Shown piece after piece: positions 1 to 10,057 of a stretch of DNA of 64,000 nucleotides (positions within the stretch are counted from its first letter, which is position 1; each line of letters opens with the position of its first letter). This DNA is from Buttiauxella gaviniae (GTDB lineage: Bacteria; Pseudomonadota; Gammaproteobacteria; Enterobacterales; Enterobacteriaceae): assembly GCF_040786275.1 (NCBI RefSeq), contig NZ_JBFMVT010000002.1:2356001-2420000 (forward strand), read 5' to 3'. The translations under genes and the position numbers were made by a program. Below the pieces are notes generated by a model that worked only from the letters and a program-made list of their open reading frames with translations, ran no database searches and was not told the DNA's origin.

Positions 1-19
1 GAATTTCATTAAACTTTAA
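1..19 (+). CDS. orn: 3' end of oligoribonuclease gene (partial)
   Basis: The first bases, read from position 2, encode N-F-I-K-L and then TAA at 17-19. E. coli oligoribonuclease, as I remember it, ends in H-F-I-K-L, and orn lies directly upstream of glyV there. Only the last five codons are inside the window, so the call rests on this short match plus gene order. Confidence 0.55.
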
Positions 20-29
20 GTTCGAAACG

Positions 30-94
30 CCCTCATCCCCACTTTTTTCATCAGGTGAAGATAAAAAGTAAATGACGGTGGGTGAGGGAATTTT
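30..94 (+). terminator. long hairpin after orn, possible terminator
   Basis: CCCTCA and CCCAC at 30-42 can pair with GTGGGTGAGGG at 78-88 (one bulged base), followed by TTTT at 91-94. The loop is about 35 bases, which is long for an intrinsic terminator, so the role is uncertain. It would end orn transcription ahead of the separate glyV promoter. Confidence 0.35.
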
Positions 95-176
95 AACCGT
101 TTTGGGTGTGAATTAATCATTTTGTCGTTTAAATCACCATTCAAACTTAATTTTTGAAAAAAATGGTTTGAGGGGC

Positions 177-204
177 TTGCGACTAAAACGATTTCTCGTA
201 TAAT
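177..204 (+). promoter_or_regulatory. sigma-70 promoter of the tRNA-Gly array
   Basis: TTGCGA (177-182), a 16-base spacer and a perfect TATAAT (199-204), followed by a GC-rich discriminator (GCGCC). This is the usual design of stable-RNA promoters under stringent control. The start would fall near 211, about 35 bases before the first mature tRNA. Confidence 0.75.
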
Positions 205-245
205 GCGCCTCCCGTACCGATGCAGAATTTGCAGCGTTACACAGA

Positions 246-321
<76 letters not shown>

Positions 322-351
322 AAATTTGATTTGGCTTTTAGCCAGCACCAC

Positions 352-477
352 CAAATTCGATGGTTTTCGAGTTGCAGCAAGGCAGCAACTGAGCGAATCC
401 TTAGAAGCTTACTTGAGTAAGTGACTAAGGTGAGCGAAAGCAGCTAACGCAGCAGCGGCTTGAAAGACGAAGAATAT
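352..477 (+). repeat. ERIC element inserted between glyV and glyX
   Basis: The stretch has the ERIC hallmarks: CGAGTTGCAG near the left end, GAGCGAATCC, AGCTTACTTGAGTAAGTGAC in the core, GGTGAGCG, and a right end resembling TTGAAGTATGACGAGTATA. Length is about 126 bases, close to the 127-base norm. The sequence before it (322-351) matches the 36-base spacer that follows glyX, so the element was added to an ancestral short spacer. It is transcribed within the tRNA precursor. Confidence 0.85.
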
Positions 478-553
<76 letters not shown>

Positions 554-589
554 AAATTTGATTGGCTTTTACAGCCACGCACCACCCAA

Positions 590-665
<76 letters not shown>

Positions 666-687
666 AATTTCTTATCTCCAGTACAAA

Positions 688-935
688 TTATCCACAACGC
701 CAGGTCGCGTTGGCGGTGGTTTTTACGTTCCTCATAAATTCTTGTAAACAGAGTTATCCACAGCTTACGTCTATTCCCTTAGATCGCTAATTATTTCTTA
801 AATATTACACGAATATTTTAACTGATTGATTAATAGCGTTTTTTAAATATTTAAAAATGTTAGCTCATCCGCTTGCAGAATTTTTTTCGCTGCCAGTACA
901 ACGTGTTCAAATTTTTATTCACATCCTGTGGACAT
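688..935. other. datA: DnaA-box/IHF cluster, probable datA locus
   Basis: Two perfect DnaA boxes TTATCCACA (688-696 and 754-762), a third box TTATTCACA (915-923) and a weak inverted one (927-935) flank a perfect match to the IHF consensus WATCAANNNNTTR on the minus strand (819-831). The DNA from 780 to 920 is very AT-rich. In E. coli the datA locus, where DnaA with bound IHF stimulates DnaA-ATP hydrolysis to limit initiation, sits beside the glyVXY genes, with its IHF site between DnaA boxes 2 and 3. Position and composition agree. Function here is inferred. Confidence 0.7.
692..724 (+). terminator. intrinsic terminator of the tRNA-Gly array
   Basis: CCAC..CGCCA (692-702) pairs with TGGCGGTGG (711-719) around an 8-base loop and is followed by five T (720-724). 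It begins inside the first DnaA box (688-696), so the transcription end and the DnaA-binding region overlap. Confidence 0.7.
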
Positions 936-936
936 A

Positions 937-2076
937 TCACGCATCACGTTTTAATCCCTTTTCAATGACGCGAACCAGACGCTGCTTTTGCGGTAACTGA
1001 ACGTCAACGGCATCCTCGCTTCTTCTGCTTATTTGTTGCGCAATCGCCCAGTCAATGTGTTCATCGAGAAGTGGGTGCTCACCTTTTCGCTGTTGCAACG
1101 CATTCAGAATCACTTCATCCCAGGGAGCATTGCCCATCGCCACGGCAATATTTCGCAGCCAGCGCAGATGACCGATACGGCGAATCGCTGAGCCTTCCGT
1201 TATGCGTAGGAAATAGGCTTCGTCCCAGCCAAAAAGCTCAGCCAGAGGTGGGGCATGCAGCGCACGACGCGGGCTAAAGTCATCTTCAACGGTCAATTGA
1301 GAAAAACGGTTCCACGGGCAAATGAGTTGGCAGTCGTCGCAGCCGTAGATCCGGTTGCCAATTAACGGCCTGAATTCCTCTGGGATCGCGCCTTCAAGCT
1401 CAATAGTGAGATAAGAAATGCAGCGTCTGGCATCGACGGTGTAAGGCTCAACAATCGCGCCAGTTGGGCAAATCGTCATGCACGCCACACAGCGCCCACA
1501 CTTTTCCTCAAGGGGTTTATCGATGGGAAGTGGAATATCGACCAACAATTCGCCTAAGAAAAAGAATGAGCCCGCTTCCTCATTCAGGATAAGTGAGTGC
1601 TTACCTGTCCAGCCAAGCCCGGCTTTCTCGGCCAAAGGGCGCTCAAGAATCGGCGCAGAATCCACAAAAGGTCTAAAATTCAGCGTGGAGCAGTGGGACT
1701 GGATCATTTCACCCAGTTTTTTCAGCCGATTACGCAGGAGCTTGTGGTAGTCGCGGCCAAGGGCGTAGCGGCTGATATAACCAATTTTGGGATTTTTGAG
1801 CGTCGAGGCAAAACCTGCGTTAGCGGGGAGATAGTTCATCCGCACGCTAATGACCCGCAAAGTGCCTGGGAGCAATTCATGAGGCCGGGCACGCATCATG
1901 CCATGACGAGCCATCCAGTCCATCTCGCCGTGGTATTGTTTATCCAGCCACATTTGGAGCGCGGGTTCACTGGCAGTGAGATCGGTATCGGTAATTCCCA
2001 CCTGCTGGAATCCGAGTTCGGTACCCCACTGTTTTATGTTTTGCGCTAATTGATTGAGATCGAGGGGCTGTGACAT
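937..2076 (-). CDS. queG: epoxyqueuosine reductase
   Basis: This 379-residue protein catalyses the last step of queuosine synthesis, the cobalamin-dependent reduction of epoxyqueuosine in tRNA anticodon loops to queuosine. Two ferredoxin-like [4Fe-4S] cysteine sets are visible, C193/C196/C199 followed by C203-P, and C246/C249/C253-P. The C-terminal part after about 260 is the HEAT-like tail of the family. Length equals the E. coli enzyme. The start was set at [10 protein letters not shown] rather than ten codons upstream by family alignment. Its ATG (2074-2076) overlaps the nnr ATG (2075-2077) on the other strand, so the two genes diverge from a shared CATG. Confidence 0.95.
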   Translation of the reverse strand: MSQPLDLNQLAQNIKQWGTELGFQQVGITDTDLTASEPALQMWLDKQYHGEMDWMARHGMMRARPHELLPGTLRVISVRMNYLPANAGFASTLKNPKIGYISRYALGRDYHKLLRNRLKKLGEMIQSHCSTLNFRPFVDSAPILERPLAEKAGLGWTGKHSLILNEEAGSFFFLGELLVDIPLPIDKPLEEKCGRCVACMTICPTGAIVEPYTVDARRCISYLTIELEGAIPEEFRPLIGNRIYGCDDCQLICPWNRFSQLTVEDDFSPRRALHAPPLAELFGWDEAYFLRITEGSAIRRIGHLRWLRNIAVAMGNAPWDEVILNALQQRKGEHPLLDEHIDWAIAQQISRRSEDAVDVQLPQKQRLVRVIEKGLKRDA

Positions 2077-3601
2077 GACGGACCTGAGCCTAAAAATAAC
2101 CGCCAAAAGTATACCACATTCAGTCTGGTCAGCAGACTGGCTACGTACAGCAGAAAAGCAGGCGGCAGATGATTTAGGGTTAACGCTGTATGAGTTGATG
2201 CAACGCGCGGGGGCTGCGGCATTTAATCTCGCGCGTGAACTCTATCCGCAAAGTCAGCATTGGTTGGTAGCCTGCGGGCACGGCAACAACGGTGGCGATG
2301 GTTATGTTGTCGCAAGGCTCGCTCAGGCAGTGGGGATTCAGGTCACCTTGCTGGCGCTTGAAAGTAATAAACCCTTACCAGAAGAGGCTGCCTGTGCGCG
2401 TGATGCGTGGCTGGATGCGGCCGGTGTGATTCATGCTCCGGAACATACCTGGCCTAATGATATCGATCTGGTGATTGACGCTGTGCTGGGGATCGGCCTT
2501 AACAACGCACCACGCGATACCGCCGCGCAATTGATTGAAAAATGTAATCAGCATGCAGCGCCTGTTATTGCGCTGGATATTCCCTCAGGCCTGCTGGCTG
2601 AAACGGGAGTAACGCCCGGCGCTGTGATCAACGCTTCTCATACCCTCACGTTTATTACTCTTAAACCGGGCTTGCTGACCGGAAAAGCGCGCGATGTGGT
2701 AGGTGAATTGCATTTTCATGCGCTCGGTCTTGAAGCCTGGTTGCAAGGGCAGACGGCGCCCATTACGCGTGTAGATAGTGCGCAGTTGGCGAGCTGGTTG
2801 CCGCCACGGAAAGCGACATCGCACAAAGGTAATAATGGGCGGCTGGTGTTAATCGGCGGCGACCACGGTACAGCGGGTGCGATTCGTATGGCGGGGGAGG
2901 CTGCCTTGCGCGCGGGTGCGGGTTTAGTCAGGGTTTTGACTCGTGCGGAGAACGTTGCGCCGCTGCTGACTGCCCGGCCTGAATTAATGGTTCAGGAGCT
3001 ATCGCCACAATCTCTGGATGACTCTCTTGAATGGGCTGATGTTGTGGTCATTGGCCCCGGTCTTGGGCAGCAAGAATGGGGTAAAAAAGCCCTACAAAAA
3101 GTAGAGAACAGCCGTAAACCGATGCTATGGGATGCCGATGCGCTCAACCTTCTGGCAATCAACCCCGATAAGCGTCAGAATCGCGTTATTACCCCGCATC
3201 CCGGCGAAGCCGCCCGGCTGTTAAATTGCTCCGTATCACAAATTGAGAGTGACCGCTTACTTTCTGCTGACCGCCTTGTAAAACGTTATGGCGGAATTGT
3301 GGTCTTAAAAGGTGCCTGTACGGTGGTTGCCAGTCAAAATGGCGAATGTGCGCTTATTGATGTGGGAAATGCCGGAATGGGCAGCGGAGGGATGGGGGAT
3401 GTGCTATCCGGAATCATCGGAGCATTGCTGGCACAGAAGTTAACCCCGTATGATGCAGCATGCGCTGGCTGCGTTGCTCATGGAGCCGCCGCTGATGTGC
3501 TGGCTCGACGTTTCGGTACGCGTGGCATGTTAGCGAGCGATTTATTATCGACGTTGTACCTTTTTGTTAACCCGGATTTGAATAGCAAAGAAAATGATTA
3601 A
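2075..3601 (+). CDS. nnr: bifunctional NAD(P)HX epimerase / ADP-dependent NAD(P)HX dehydratase
   Basis: Nnr (508 residues) repairs hydrated NADH and NADPH. The N-terminal half (to about residue 220) is a YjeF_N epimerase with the phosphate-binding stretch [14 protein letters not shown]. The C-terminal half is a ribokinase-like dehydratase with [13 protein letters not shown] and the glycine-rich [16 protein letters not shown] placed the start at MTDLSLKIT because GAGGGG (2062-2067) lies seven bases upstream. An upstream in-frame ATG at 2054 would run deeper into queG. The 3' end overlaps tsaE by 8 bases, indicating translational coupling. Confidence 0.95.
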   Translation: MTDLSLKITAKSIPHSVWSADWLRTAEKQAADDLGLTLYELMQRAGAAAFNLARELYPQSQHWLVACGHGNNGGDGYVVARLAQAVGIQVTLLALESNKPLPEEAACARDAWLDAAGVIHAPEHTWPNDIDLVIDAVLGIGLNNAPRDTAAQLIEKCNQHAAPVIALDIPSGLLAETGVTPGAVINASHTLTFITLKPGLLTGKARDVVGELHFHALGLEAWLQGQTAPITRVDSAQLASWLPPRKATSHKGNNGRLVLIGGDHGTAGAIRMAGEAALRAGAGLVRVLTRAENVAPLLTARPELMVQELSPQSLDDSLEWADVVVIGPGLGQQEWGKKALQKVENSRKPMLWDADALNLLAINPDKRQNRVITPHPGEAARLLNCSVSQIESDRLLSADRLVKRYGGIVVLKGACTVVASQNGECALIDVGNAGMGSGGMGDVLSGIIGALLAQKLTPYDAACAGCVAHGAAADVLARRFGTRGMLASDLLSTLYLFVNPDLNSKEND

Positions 3602-4055
3602 TCGAGTTATCGCATTACCTGATGAAGCCGCGACCTTAGAACTGGGCGCTCGTCTGGCACAAGCTTGTGCAGGTGCAACCGTCATTCATCTGTACGGTGA
3701 TCTGGGGGCCGGGAAAACGACGTTTAGCCGGGGTTTTGTGCAGGCGCTGGGCCATAAAGGGAACGTCAAAAGCCCAACGTATACGTTAGTTGAGCCGTAT
3801 GATCTTGGCGATTTTAAGGTGTATCACTTTGATCTCTATCGCCTTGCCGATCCAGAAGAACTCGAATTTATGGGAATTCGTGACTATTTCACCAATGACG
3901 CAATCAGTCTGGTGGAATGGCCGCAAAAAGGTCAGGGTGTGCTCCCGGAACCGGATGTCGAAATCCACCTAAGTTACCAGGCTTTCGGTCGTGAAGCGTG
4001 CCTGAAAGCAGTTTCCTCATCTGGTGAGTCGTTACTGGCGCGTTTTGCCAAATAA
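3594..4055 (+). CDS. tsaE: tRNA threonylcarbamoyladenosine biosynthesis ATPase TsaE
   Basis: TsaE is the small ATPase that, with TsaB and TsaD, transfers the threonylcarbamoyl group to A37 of ANN-decoding tRNAs. The 153 residues match the E. coli length. A Walker A motif GDLGAGKTT lies near residues 35-43, followed by [10 protein letters not shown] and HFDLYRL, all family hallmarks. It overlaps nnr by 8 bases and is followed 13 bases later by amiB, so nnr-tsaE-amiB-mutL-miaA are probably co-transcribed as in E. coli. Confidence 0.96.
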   Translation: MINRVIALPDEAATLELGARLAQACAGATVIHLYGDLGAGKTTFSRGFVQALGHKGNVKSPTYTLVEPYDLGDFKVYHFDLYRLADPEELEFMGIRDYFTNDAISLVEWPQKGQGVLPEPDVEIHLSYQAFGREACLKAVSSSGESLLARFAK

Positions 4056-4068
4056 CAAGGATGACGGG

Positions 4069-5397
4069 ATGATCTCTCGCGTGAAAAGTTGGTTGATGGC
4101 GGTTTGTCTGTTGGTGCTGACGGCACAGGCAGGCGCCGCGAATTTAGCGGATATTCAGGTCTCGAATGGTGATTCTCAGGCGCGGATCACCTTTAGTTTT
4201 ATTGGCGATCCGGAATATGCGTTTTCCCAGGATGATAAAAAAAGCGTTGCTCTGGATATCAAACAAACCGGTGTAATCAACGGGTTACCTCTGCTTTTTA
4301 GTGGCAATAATCTGGTGAAAAGCATCCGTTCCGGGCAGCCTAAAGATAGCGACTCTTTACGCCTGGTGGTGGATCTCACCGGGCCGGGTAAAACTCGCGC
4401 CGTAAAACAGCAGAACGGGGCAAACTATACGGTAGTGTTCACAATTAACGCCGATGTACCGCCGCCACCACCGCCGCCGGTTGTGGCTAAGCGTGTAGAA
4501 GCGCCGCCAATTTCTCGCCCCTCAGAACCGGCAAAAAATCCATTTAATCCGCAAACTGTGACGGGCGTAATCAGCTCGAACACCGCGATGCATCCTGCGC
4601 GTACTAAACGCGCTGCTGTTCAGTCTGATACTGTGGTTGTGGCGATTGATGCAGGCCACGGTGGTCAGGACCCTGGTGCGATTGGCCCTGGCGGCACCAA
4701 AGAGAAAAACGTCACGATTTCCATTGCCCGTAAACTTCGCTCATTGCTTAATGACGACCCAATGTTTAAAGGTGTGCTGACCCGTGATGGCGACTATTTC
4801 ATTTCTGTAATGGGCCGTTCGGACGTGGCGCGTAAGCAGAACGCTAATCTTCTGGTTTCGATTCATGCGGATGCGGCACCAAATCGTGATGCGACCGGTG
4901 CATCGGTCTGGGTGTTATCAAATCGCCGGGCGAATAGCGAAATGGCGGGCTGGCTGGAGCAGCACGAGAAACAGTCCGAGCTGCTCGGCGGTGCGGGAGA
5001 TGTGCTGGCAAATAGCCAGGCCGATCCGTATCTCAGCCAGGCGGTGCTGGATTTGCAATTCGGCCATTCCCAACGCGTCGGGTATGATGTGGCAACCAAA
5101 ATGTTATCTCAGTTAGGCCAGGTGGGTTCGCTGCATAAACGCCGCCCTGAGCATGCAAGCCTGGGGGTGTTACGTTCGCCGGATATTCCTTCTGTATTGG
5201 TGGAAACGGGCTTTATCAGTAACAACTCGGAAGAGCGATTGCTGGGTAGCGAGGATTATCAGGAAAAAATTGCTCAGGCCATTTATCAAGGATTGAGAGA
5301 TTATTTCCAGACGCATCCGCTACAATCAGCGCCGGAAGCTGCCCAGACTGCACGTTCGCAAGGCGTGGGTCTTGATCAGGTCGCCATTACTCAATAA
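4069..5397 (+). CDS. amiB: N-acetylmuramoyl-L-alanine amidase AmiB
   Basis: Periplasmic zinc amidase that splits septal peptidoglycan during daughter-cell separation and is activated by EnvC. It has a signal peptide (hydrophobic stretch in the first ~24 residues, cleavage near AGA-AN), an AMIN domain (~25-125), a proline-rich linker with a run of prolines, and an Amidase_3 catalytic domain with [20 protein letters not shown] and the late LVETGFISN that supplies a catalytic glutamate. The start at MISRVKSW is preceded by AAGGA (4057-4061). Length is 442 residues against 445 in E. coli. Confidence 0.95.
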   Translation: MISRVKSWLMAVCLLVLTAQAGAANLADIQVSNGDSQARITFSFIGDPEYAFSQDDKKSVALDIKQTGVINGLPLLFSGNNLVKSIRSGQPKDSDSLRLVVDLTGPGKTRAVKQQNGANYTVVFTINADVPPPPPPPVVAKRVEAPPISRPSEPAKNPFNPQTVTGVISSNTAMHPARTKRAAVQSDTVVVAIDAGHGGQDPGAIGPGGTKEKNVTISIARKLRSLLNDDPMFKGVLTRDGDYFISVMGRSDVARKQNANLLVSIHADAAPNRDATGASVWVLSNRRANSEMAGWLEQHEKQSELLGGAGDVLANSQADPYLSQAVLDLQFGHSQRVGYDVATKMLSQLGQVGSLHKRRPEHASLGVLRSPDIPSVLVETGFISNNSEERLLGSEDYQEKIAQAIYQGLRDYFQTHPLQSAPEAAQTARSQGVGLDQVAITQ

Positions 5398-5406
5398 GGA
5401 GATTTC

Positions 5407-7275
5407 ATGCCGATTCAGGTTCTGCCGCCGCAACTTGCCAACCAGATTGCTGCTGGCGAAGTGGTAGAGCGCCCCGCATCGGTGGTGAAAGAACTGGTTG
5501 AAAACAGTCTGGATGCAGGGGCGACGCGAATTGATATTGATATCGAACGTGGCGGCGCGAAGCTCATCCGCATTCGTGACAACGGCTGTGGTATCAAAAA
5601 AGACGAACTCGCCTTAGCGCTGGCGCGTCACGCTACCAGTAAGATTGCTACGCTTGATGACCTTGAGGCGATAATTAGCCTCGGTTTTCGAGGGGAAGCA
5701 TTAGCGAGTATTAGCTCGGTCGCCCGTCTGACATTAACCTCACGCACCGCAGAACAAAGCGAGGCGTGGCAGGCCTATGCCGAAGGGCGCGAACAAGCTG
5801 TAACGGTGAAACCCGCGGCGCATCCTGTCGGTACCACGCTTGAAGTGCTGGATCTGTTTTACAACACGCCAGCCCGGCGCAAATTTATGCGCACCGAGAA
5901 AACCGAATTTAACCACATTGATGAAATCGTCAGACGCATTGCGCTGGCGCGCTTTGATGTGTCGATAAACCTCACTCATAACGGCAAAGTTATTCGCCAG
6001 TATCGTGCGGTCGCGGAAGGTGCGCCTCGTGAGCGCCGCCTTGGGGCCATTTGCGGTACGCCTTTTCTTGAACAAGCTCTGGCAATCGAATGGCAACATG
6101 GCGATCTTTCACTGCGTGGTTGGGTGGCAGAGCCCTCAGCTACCACCTCGGCGCTGGCAGAAATTCAATACTGCTATGTGAATGGGCGTATGATGCGCGA
6201 CCGCCTGATAAACCACGCTATTCGCCAGGCCTGTGAAGATAAGCTCGGGGCCGATCAACAGCCCGCGTTTGTGCTCTACCTTGAAATCGATCCGCATCAG
6301 GTTGATGTAAATGTGCACCCCGCCAAACATGAAGTGCGTTTTCATCAGTCGCGGCTGGTGCATGATTTTATCTATCAGGGTGTGGTGAGCGTGTTGCAGG
6401 AGCAGGCGGAAAATCGCTTGCCGCTGGAAGAAACGGCTCCAGAGCCGCAGCAACGCTGGCAGCCGGAAAACCGTGTCGCGTCGGGGCGTAATCAGTTCTC
6501 AACGCCTGCACCGGCAACGTCGCCTCGTGAGTCATCCCCCCGCCCATCAGGCGATCATAGGGGTAGTAGCGCCGGTAAAAGTACTCCGCTATGGCCGCAT
6601 GCCGCCCCCGGTTTCCAGAAAAAAGAAGGGGCGCTGTACCGCGAGCTCTTAAATACGCCTGTTTCCACGGTGAAAAATCGCGTTGAGGAACCCGAGCCTT
6701 ACGTTGCGTTGGATGCTCATGCGCAAAGTTTTGGCCGTGTGCTGACGGTGCTTGCGCCAGACATAGCGCTACTTGAACGTGAGGGCAAAATCATGCTGCT
6801 TTCGCTGACCGTGGCTGAACGCTGGTTGAAAATAGCCCAGCTTGTTCCTGGGTCTGAAGGCGCTTGCGCGCAACCGCTGTTAATCCCCGTGCGATTGAAA
6901 GTCACAAAAGAAGAGCATGATGTTCTGTTACGCCATCAGGCGCTTTTGCAGGAAATGGGCATCGAATTTGCCGTGGAGTCACGTCAAATAACAATTCGCA
7001 CGGTACCTTTACCTTTGCGTAAACAAAATTTACAAATCTTGATTCACGAACTGCCAGGATACTTGGCGCAACAGACAGAGGTTAGCGCCACGCAAATTGC
7101 TCAATGGTTTGCTCGTCAAATGGACGGCAGCCATGAACAATGGAACCCGTCGCAGGCAATTGCCCTGTTGGCTGACGTGGAGCGCCTTTGTCCGCAGCTG
7201 GTGAAATCACCACCTGGCGGTTTGTTACAACCTGTTGATTTACAATTGGCGATGAACGCCCTGAAACATGACTGA
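5407..7275 (+). CDS. mutL: DNA mismatch repair protein MutL
   Basis: MutL couples MutS mismatch recognition to MutH nicking and UvrD unwinding. The N-terminal GHKL ATPase has E29 and N33 in [14 protein letters not shown]58 in DNGCGI, and GFRGEAL. A proline/serine-rich linker spans about 340-420, and the C-terminal dimerisation domain follows. No endonuclease metal motif is seen in the C-terminal domain, as expected in a dam/mutH-type repair system. It begins 9 bases after amiB and overlaps miaA by 8 bases. Length is 622 residues, slightly longer than E. coli (615) through the linker. Confidence 0.97.
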   Translation: MPIQVLPPQLANQIAAGEVVERPASVVKELVENSLDAGATRIDIDIERGGAKLIRIRDNGCGIKKDELALALARHATSKIATLDDLEAIISLGFRGEALASISSVARLTLTSRTAEQSEAWQAYAEGREQAVTVKPAAHPVGTTLEVLDLFYNTPARRKFMRTEKTEFNHIDEIVRRIALARFDVSINLTHNGKVIRQYRAVAEGAPRERRLGAICGTPFLEQALAIEWQHGDLSLRGWVAEPSATTSALAEIQYCYVNGRMMRDRLINHAIRQACEDKLGADQQPAFVLYLEIDPHQVDVNVHPAKHEVRFHQSRLVHDFIYQGVVSVLQEQAENRLPLEETAPEPQQRWQPENRVASGRNQFSTPAPATSPRESSPRPSGDHRGSSAGKSTPLWPHAAPGFQKKEGALYRELLNTPVSTVKNRVEEPEPYVALDAHAQSFGRVLTVLAPDIALLEREGKIMLLSLTVAERWLKIAQLVPGSEGACAQPLLIPVRLKVTKEEHDVLLRHQALLQEMGIEFAVESRQITIRTVPLPLRKQNLQILIHELPGYLAQQTEVSATQIAQWFARQMDGSHEQWNPSQAIALLADVERLCPQLVKSPPGGLLQPVDLQLAMNALKHD

Positions 7276-8215
7276 AGTTAAGCAAAGCCTGCCACAGGCA
7301 ATTTTTCTGATGGGGCCTACGGCCTCTGGTAAGACAGCGTTAGCCATTAATTTGCGTAAAACGTTGCCGGTAGAGTTGATAAGCGTCGATTCGGCCCTTA
7401 TCTATCAAGGGATGGACATCGGTACAGCGAAGCCCACGGCGCAAGAACAGGCCCAGGCACCGCATCGGTTACTCGATATTCTCGACCCGGCACAGGCTTA
7501 TTCCGCCGCAGATTTCCGGCGTGATGCGCTAGCTGAAATGGCAGAGATCACCGCCGCCGGTCGTATCCCCTTGTTAGTTGGGGGAACGATGCTCTACTTC
7601 AAGGCATTGTTAGAAGGTTTATCGCCGTTGCCATCTGCCGATCCCGAGGTTCGGGACCGGATAGAAAAACAGGCCGCAGAGCAAGGATGGGAAGCGTTGC
7701 ATCGCGAGTTAGCCCTGGTTGATCCGGTGGCCGCTGCACGTATTCATCCAAATGATCCGCAAAGGCTTTCCCGGGCACTGGAAGTTTTTTTCATTTCGGG
7801 TAAAACTTTAACGGAACTGACGCAAACGTCAGGAGAAGCTCTGCCTTACCAGGTGCATCAGTTCGCCATCGCCCCGGCGAGCCGTGAACTGCTCCATCAA
7901 CGAATTGAGCAGCGTTTTCATCAGATGTTAGCTTCTGGATTTGAAGCTGAAGTGCGGGCTCTTTTTGCTCGCGGTGATTTGCATACGGATATGCCTTCCA
8001 TTCGTTGTGTGGGTTACCGGCAGATGTGGTCTTATCTGGCGGGTGAAATTCCGCATGATGAAATGGTTTATCGTGGTATTTGCGCGACGAGACAATTGGC
8101 TAAGCGACAAATGACCTGGTTGCGAGGTTGGGAAGGGGTTCACTGGTTAGACAGTGATAATCCGTCTCAGTCTTACAACGATGTAGTACAGGTAGTTAGT
8201 GCGAAGCATCAATGA
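7268..8215 (+). CDS. miaA: tRNA dimethylallyltransferase
   Basis: MiaA transfers the isoprenoid group from DMAPP to N6 of A37 in tRNAs that read codons beginning with U. The P-loop GPTASGKT is at residues 16-23, followed by [22 protein letters not shown] and [15 protein letters not shown] occur near the C-terminus. It has 315 residues and overlaps mutL by 8 bases. In E. coli hfq promoters lie within and after miaA; none was resolved here. Confidence 0.96.
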   Translation: MTEVKQSLPQAIFLMGPTASGKTALAINLRKTLPVELISVDSALIYQGMDIGTAKPTAQEQAQAPHRLLDILDPAQAYSAADFRRDALAEMAEITAAGRIPLLVGGTMLYFKALLEGLSPLPSADPEVRDRIEKQAAEQGWEALHRELALVDPVAAARIHPNDPQRLSRALEVFFISGKTLTELTQTSGEALPYQVHQFAIAPASRELLHQRIEQRFHQMLASGFEAEVRALFARGDLHTDMPSIRCVGYRQMWSYLAGEIPHDEMVYRGICATRQLAKRQMTWLRGWEGVHWLDSDNPSQSYNDVVQVVSAKHQ

Positions 8216-8317
8216 ATGTGTACAATTGAATCGTTATGGTGCGCAGTATTTTACGCAGTTTTTCAGAGCCTCAGGGTTCTTGAGTTACAAACAACAAGCA
8301 TATAAGGAAAAGATAGA

Positions 8318-8626
8318 ATGGCTAAGGGGCAATCATTACAAGATCCGTTCTTGAACGCACTGCGTCGCGAACGTGTTCCAGTTTCTATTTATTTGGTGAA
8401 TGGTATTAAGCTGCAAGGTCAGATTGAGTCTTTTGATCAGTTCGTGATCCTGTTGAAAAACACGGTCAGCCAGATGGTCTATAAGCACGCGATTTCAACT
8501 GTTGTTCCGTCTCGTCCGGTATCTCATCACAGCAATAACACCGGTACTAGCGGTTCTGGCAGCTACCACCATGGTGGAAGTGCGCAAGGTTCTGCGCCAC
8601 AACAAGATAACGAAGACGCTGAATAA
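8318..8626 (+). CDS. hfq: RNA chaperone Hfq
   Basis: Hfq is a hexameric Sm-like protein that pairs small RNAs with mRNAs. The 102-residue protein begins [22 protein letters not shown] and has the Sm2 signature YKHAIST. The tail is the flexible His/Gly/Ser-rich C-terminus of enterobacterial Hfq. The AAGGAAAAG ribosome site is a few bases upstream. A hairpin terminator follows before hflX. Confidence 0.98.
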   Translation: MAKGQSLQDPFLNALRRERVPVSIYLVNGIKLQGQIESFDQFVILLKNTVSQMVYKHAISTVVPSRPVSHHSNNTGTSGSGSYHHGGSAQGSAPQQDNEDAE

Positions 8627-8649
8627 GGCGTAACGTTGTTTTTCCAAGC

Positions 8650-8688
8650 CGGGGAACCAGGGATGCTGGGTTCCCCGCTGGTCTTTTT
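8650..8688 (+). terminator. hairpin terminator/attenuator between hfq and hflX
   Basis: CGGGGAACCAG (8650-8660) pairs with CTGGGTTCCCCG (8666-8677, one bulge). Five T follow at 8684-8688 after a six-base gap. The gap before the T-run suggests partial termination, giving more hfq than hflX transcript. Confidence 0.6.
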
Positions 8689-8702
8689 GAGAGGTTATAC
8701 GC

Positions 8703-9983
8703 TTGTTTGACCGTTATGATGCCGGTGAGCAGGCGGTGCTGGTACACATCTATTTTTCGCAAGACAAAGACATGGAAGATCTGGAGGAGTTTGAATCTCT
8801 GGTCTCTTCAGCCGGTGTCGAAGCATTGCAGGTGGTTACTGGTAGCCGTAAAGCTCCTCACCCGAAGTATTTTGTTGGTGAAGGTAAGGCAATTGAAATT
8901 GCCGATGCAGTGAAAGCCACTGGGGCATCGGTCATTTTATTTGATCATGCGTTGTCTCCAGCTCAGGAGCGTAACCTCGAAGCGCTGTGTGAATGTCGTG
9001 TCGTCGACAGAACCGGCTTGATTTTAGATATTTTTGCTCAACGTGCGCGCACCCATGAAGGTAAGTTGCAGGTTGAACTGGCTCAGTTACGTCACATGGC
9101 AACTCGCCTGGTGCGCGGCTGGACCCACCTGGAGCGTCAGGGCGGAGGGATAGGTTCACGAGGCCCTGGGGAAACTCAGCTCGAAACCGACCGCCGTTTA
9201 CTACGCAATCGGATTATGCAGATCCTTGGTCGCTTAGAACGAGTCGAAAAACAGCGTGAACAAGGGCGAAGATCGCGTGCCAAGGCGGATATCCCAACCG
9301 TTTCTCTGGTGGGCTATACCAACGCCGGTAAATCCACTCTGTTTAACCAGATAACAGCGGCTGATGTTTATGCTGCGGATAAGCTGTTCGCCACACTGGA
9401 TCCTACGTTGCGCCGTATTGACGTGACGGATGTGGGCGAAACAATACTGGCCGATACAGTAGGTTTTATTCGTCACCTGCCACACGATTTAGTGGCGGCG
9501 TTTAAAGCAACCTTGCAGGAAACGCGTCAGGCGACACTGTTGTTACATGTCATTGATGCGAGCGACCTCAGGATTCAGGAAAACATTGCCGCGGTGGATA
9601 CCGTTCTCGAAGAGATTGAGGCTAATGAAATCCCTACGCTTTTGGTGATGAATAAGATAGATATGTTGGATGATTTCGTTCCACGTATAGATCGAGATGA
9701 TGAAAATAGGCCGATACGGGTCTGGCTTTCTGCCCAGACCGGTGACGGCGTGCCACTGCTTTTCCAGGCTTTGACAGAACGTTTATCTGGTGAAATTGCA
9801 CAGCATACGTTGTGCTTGCCTCCCCAGGCAGGGCGACTGAGAAGCCGTTTTTATCAGCTTCAGGCAATAGAAAAAGAGTGGATGGAGGAAGACGGCAGTG
9901 TTGGCTTACAAATTCGTATGCCTATTGTTGACTGGCGTCGCCTCTGTAAACAAGAACCGGCACTCGCTGACTACATTGTTTAG
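8703..9983 (+). CDS. hflX: ribosome-associated GTPase HflX
   Basis: HflX is a GTPase that binds the 50S subunit and splits or rescues stalled ribosomes under heat stress. Residues 1-180 form the HflX domain ending in a glycine-rich stretch with RGPGETQLETDRR. The G domain follows with GYTNAGKST, DTVGF and NKID. Translation starts at TTG (8703), with AGAGG (8690-8694) eight bases upstream. The E. coli homologue has the same length (426) and the same MFDRYDAGEQ start. Confidence 0.96.
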   Translation: MFDRYDAGEQAVLVHIYFSQDKDMEDLEEFESLVSSAGVEALQVVTGSRKAPHPKYFVGEGKAIEIADAVKATGASVILFDHALSPAQERNLEALCECRVVDRTGLILDIFAQRARTHEGKLQVELAQLRHMATRLVRGWTHLERQGGGIGSRGPGETQLETDRRLLRNRIMQILGRLERVEKQREQGRRSRAKADIPTVSLVGYTNAGKSTLFNQITAADVYAADKLFATLDPTLRRIDVTDVGETILADTVGFIRHLPHDLVAAFKATLQETRQATLLLHVIDASDLRIQENIAAVDTVLEEIEANEIPTLLVMNKIDMLDDFVPRIDRDDENRPIRVWLSAQTGDGVPLLFQALTERLSGEIAQHTLCLPPQAGRLRSRFYQLQAIEKEWMEEDGSVGLQIRMPIVDWRRLCKQEPALADYIV

Positions 9984-10057
9984 CCAGTCAAGGGAATGTC
10001 CTGAAGACTTTTTCCCCTTCGGGGGATATCACCGCACAACAAATATGGAGCATAAAC

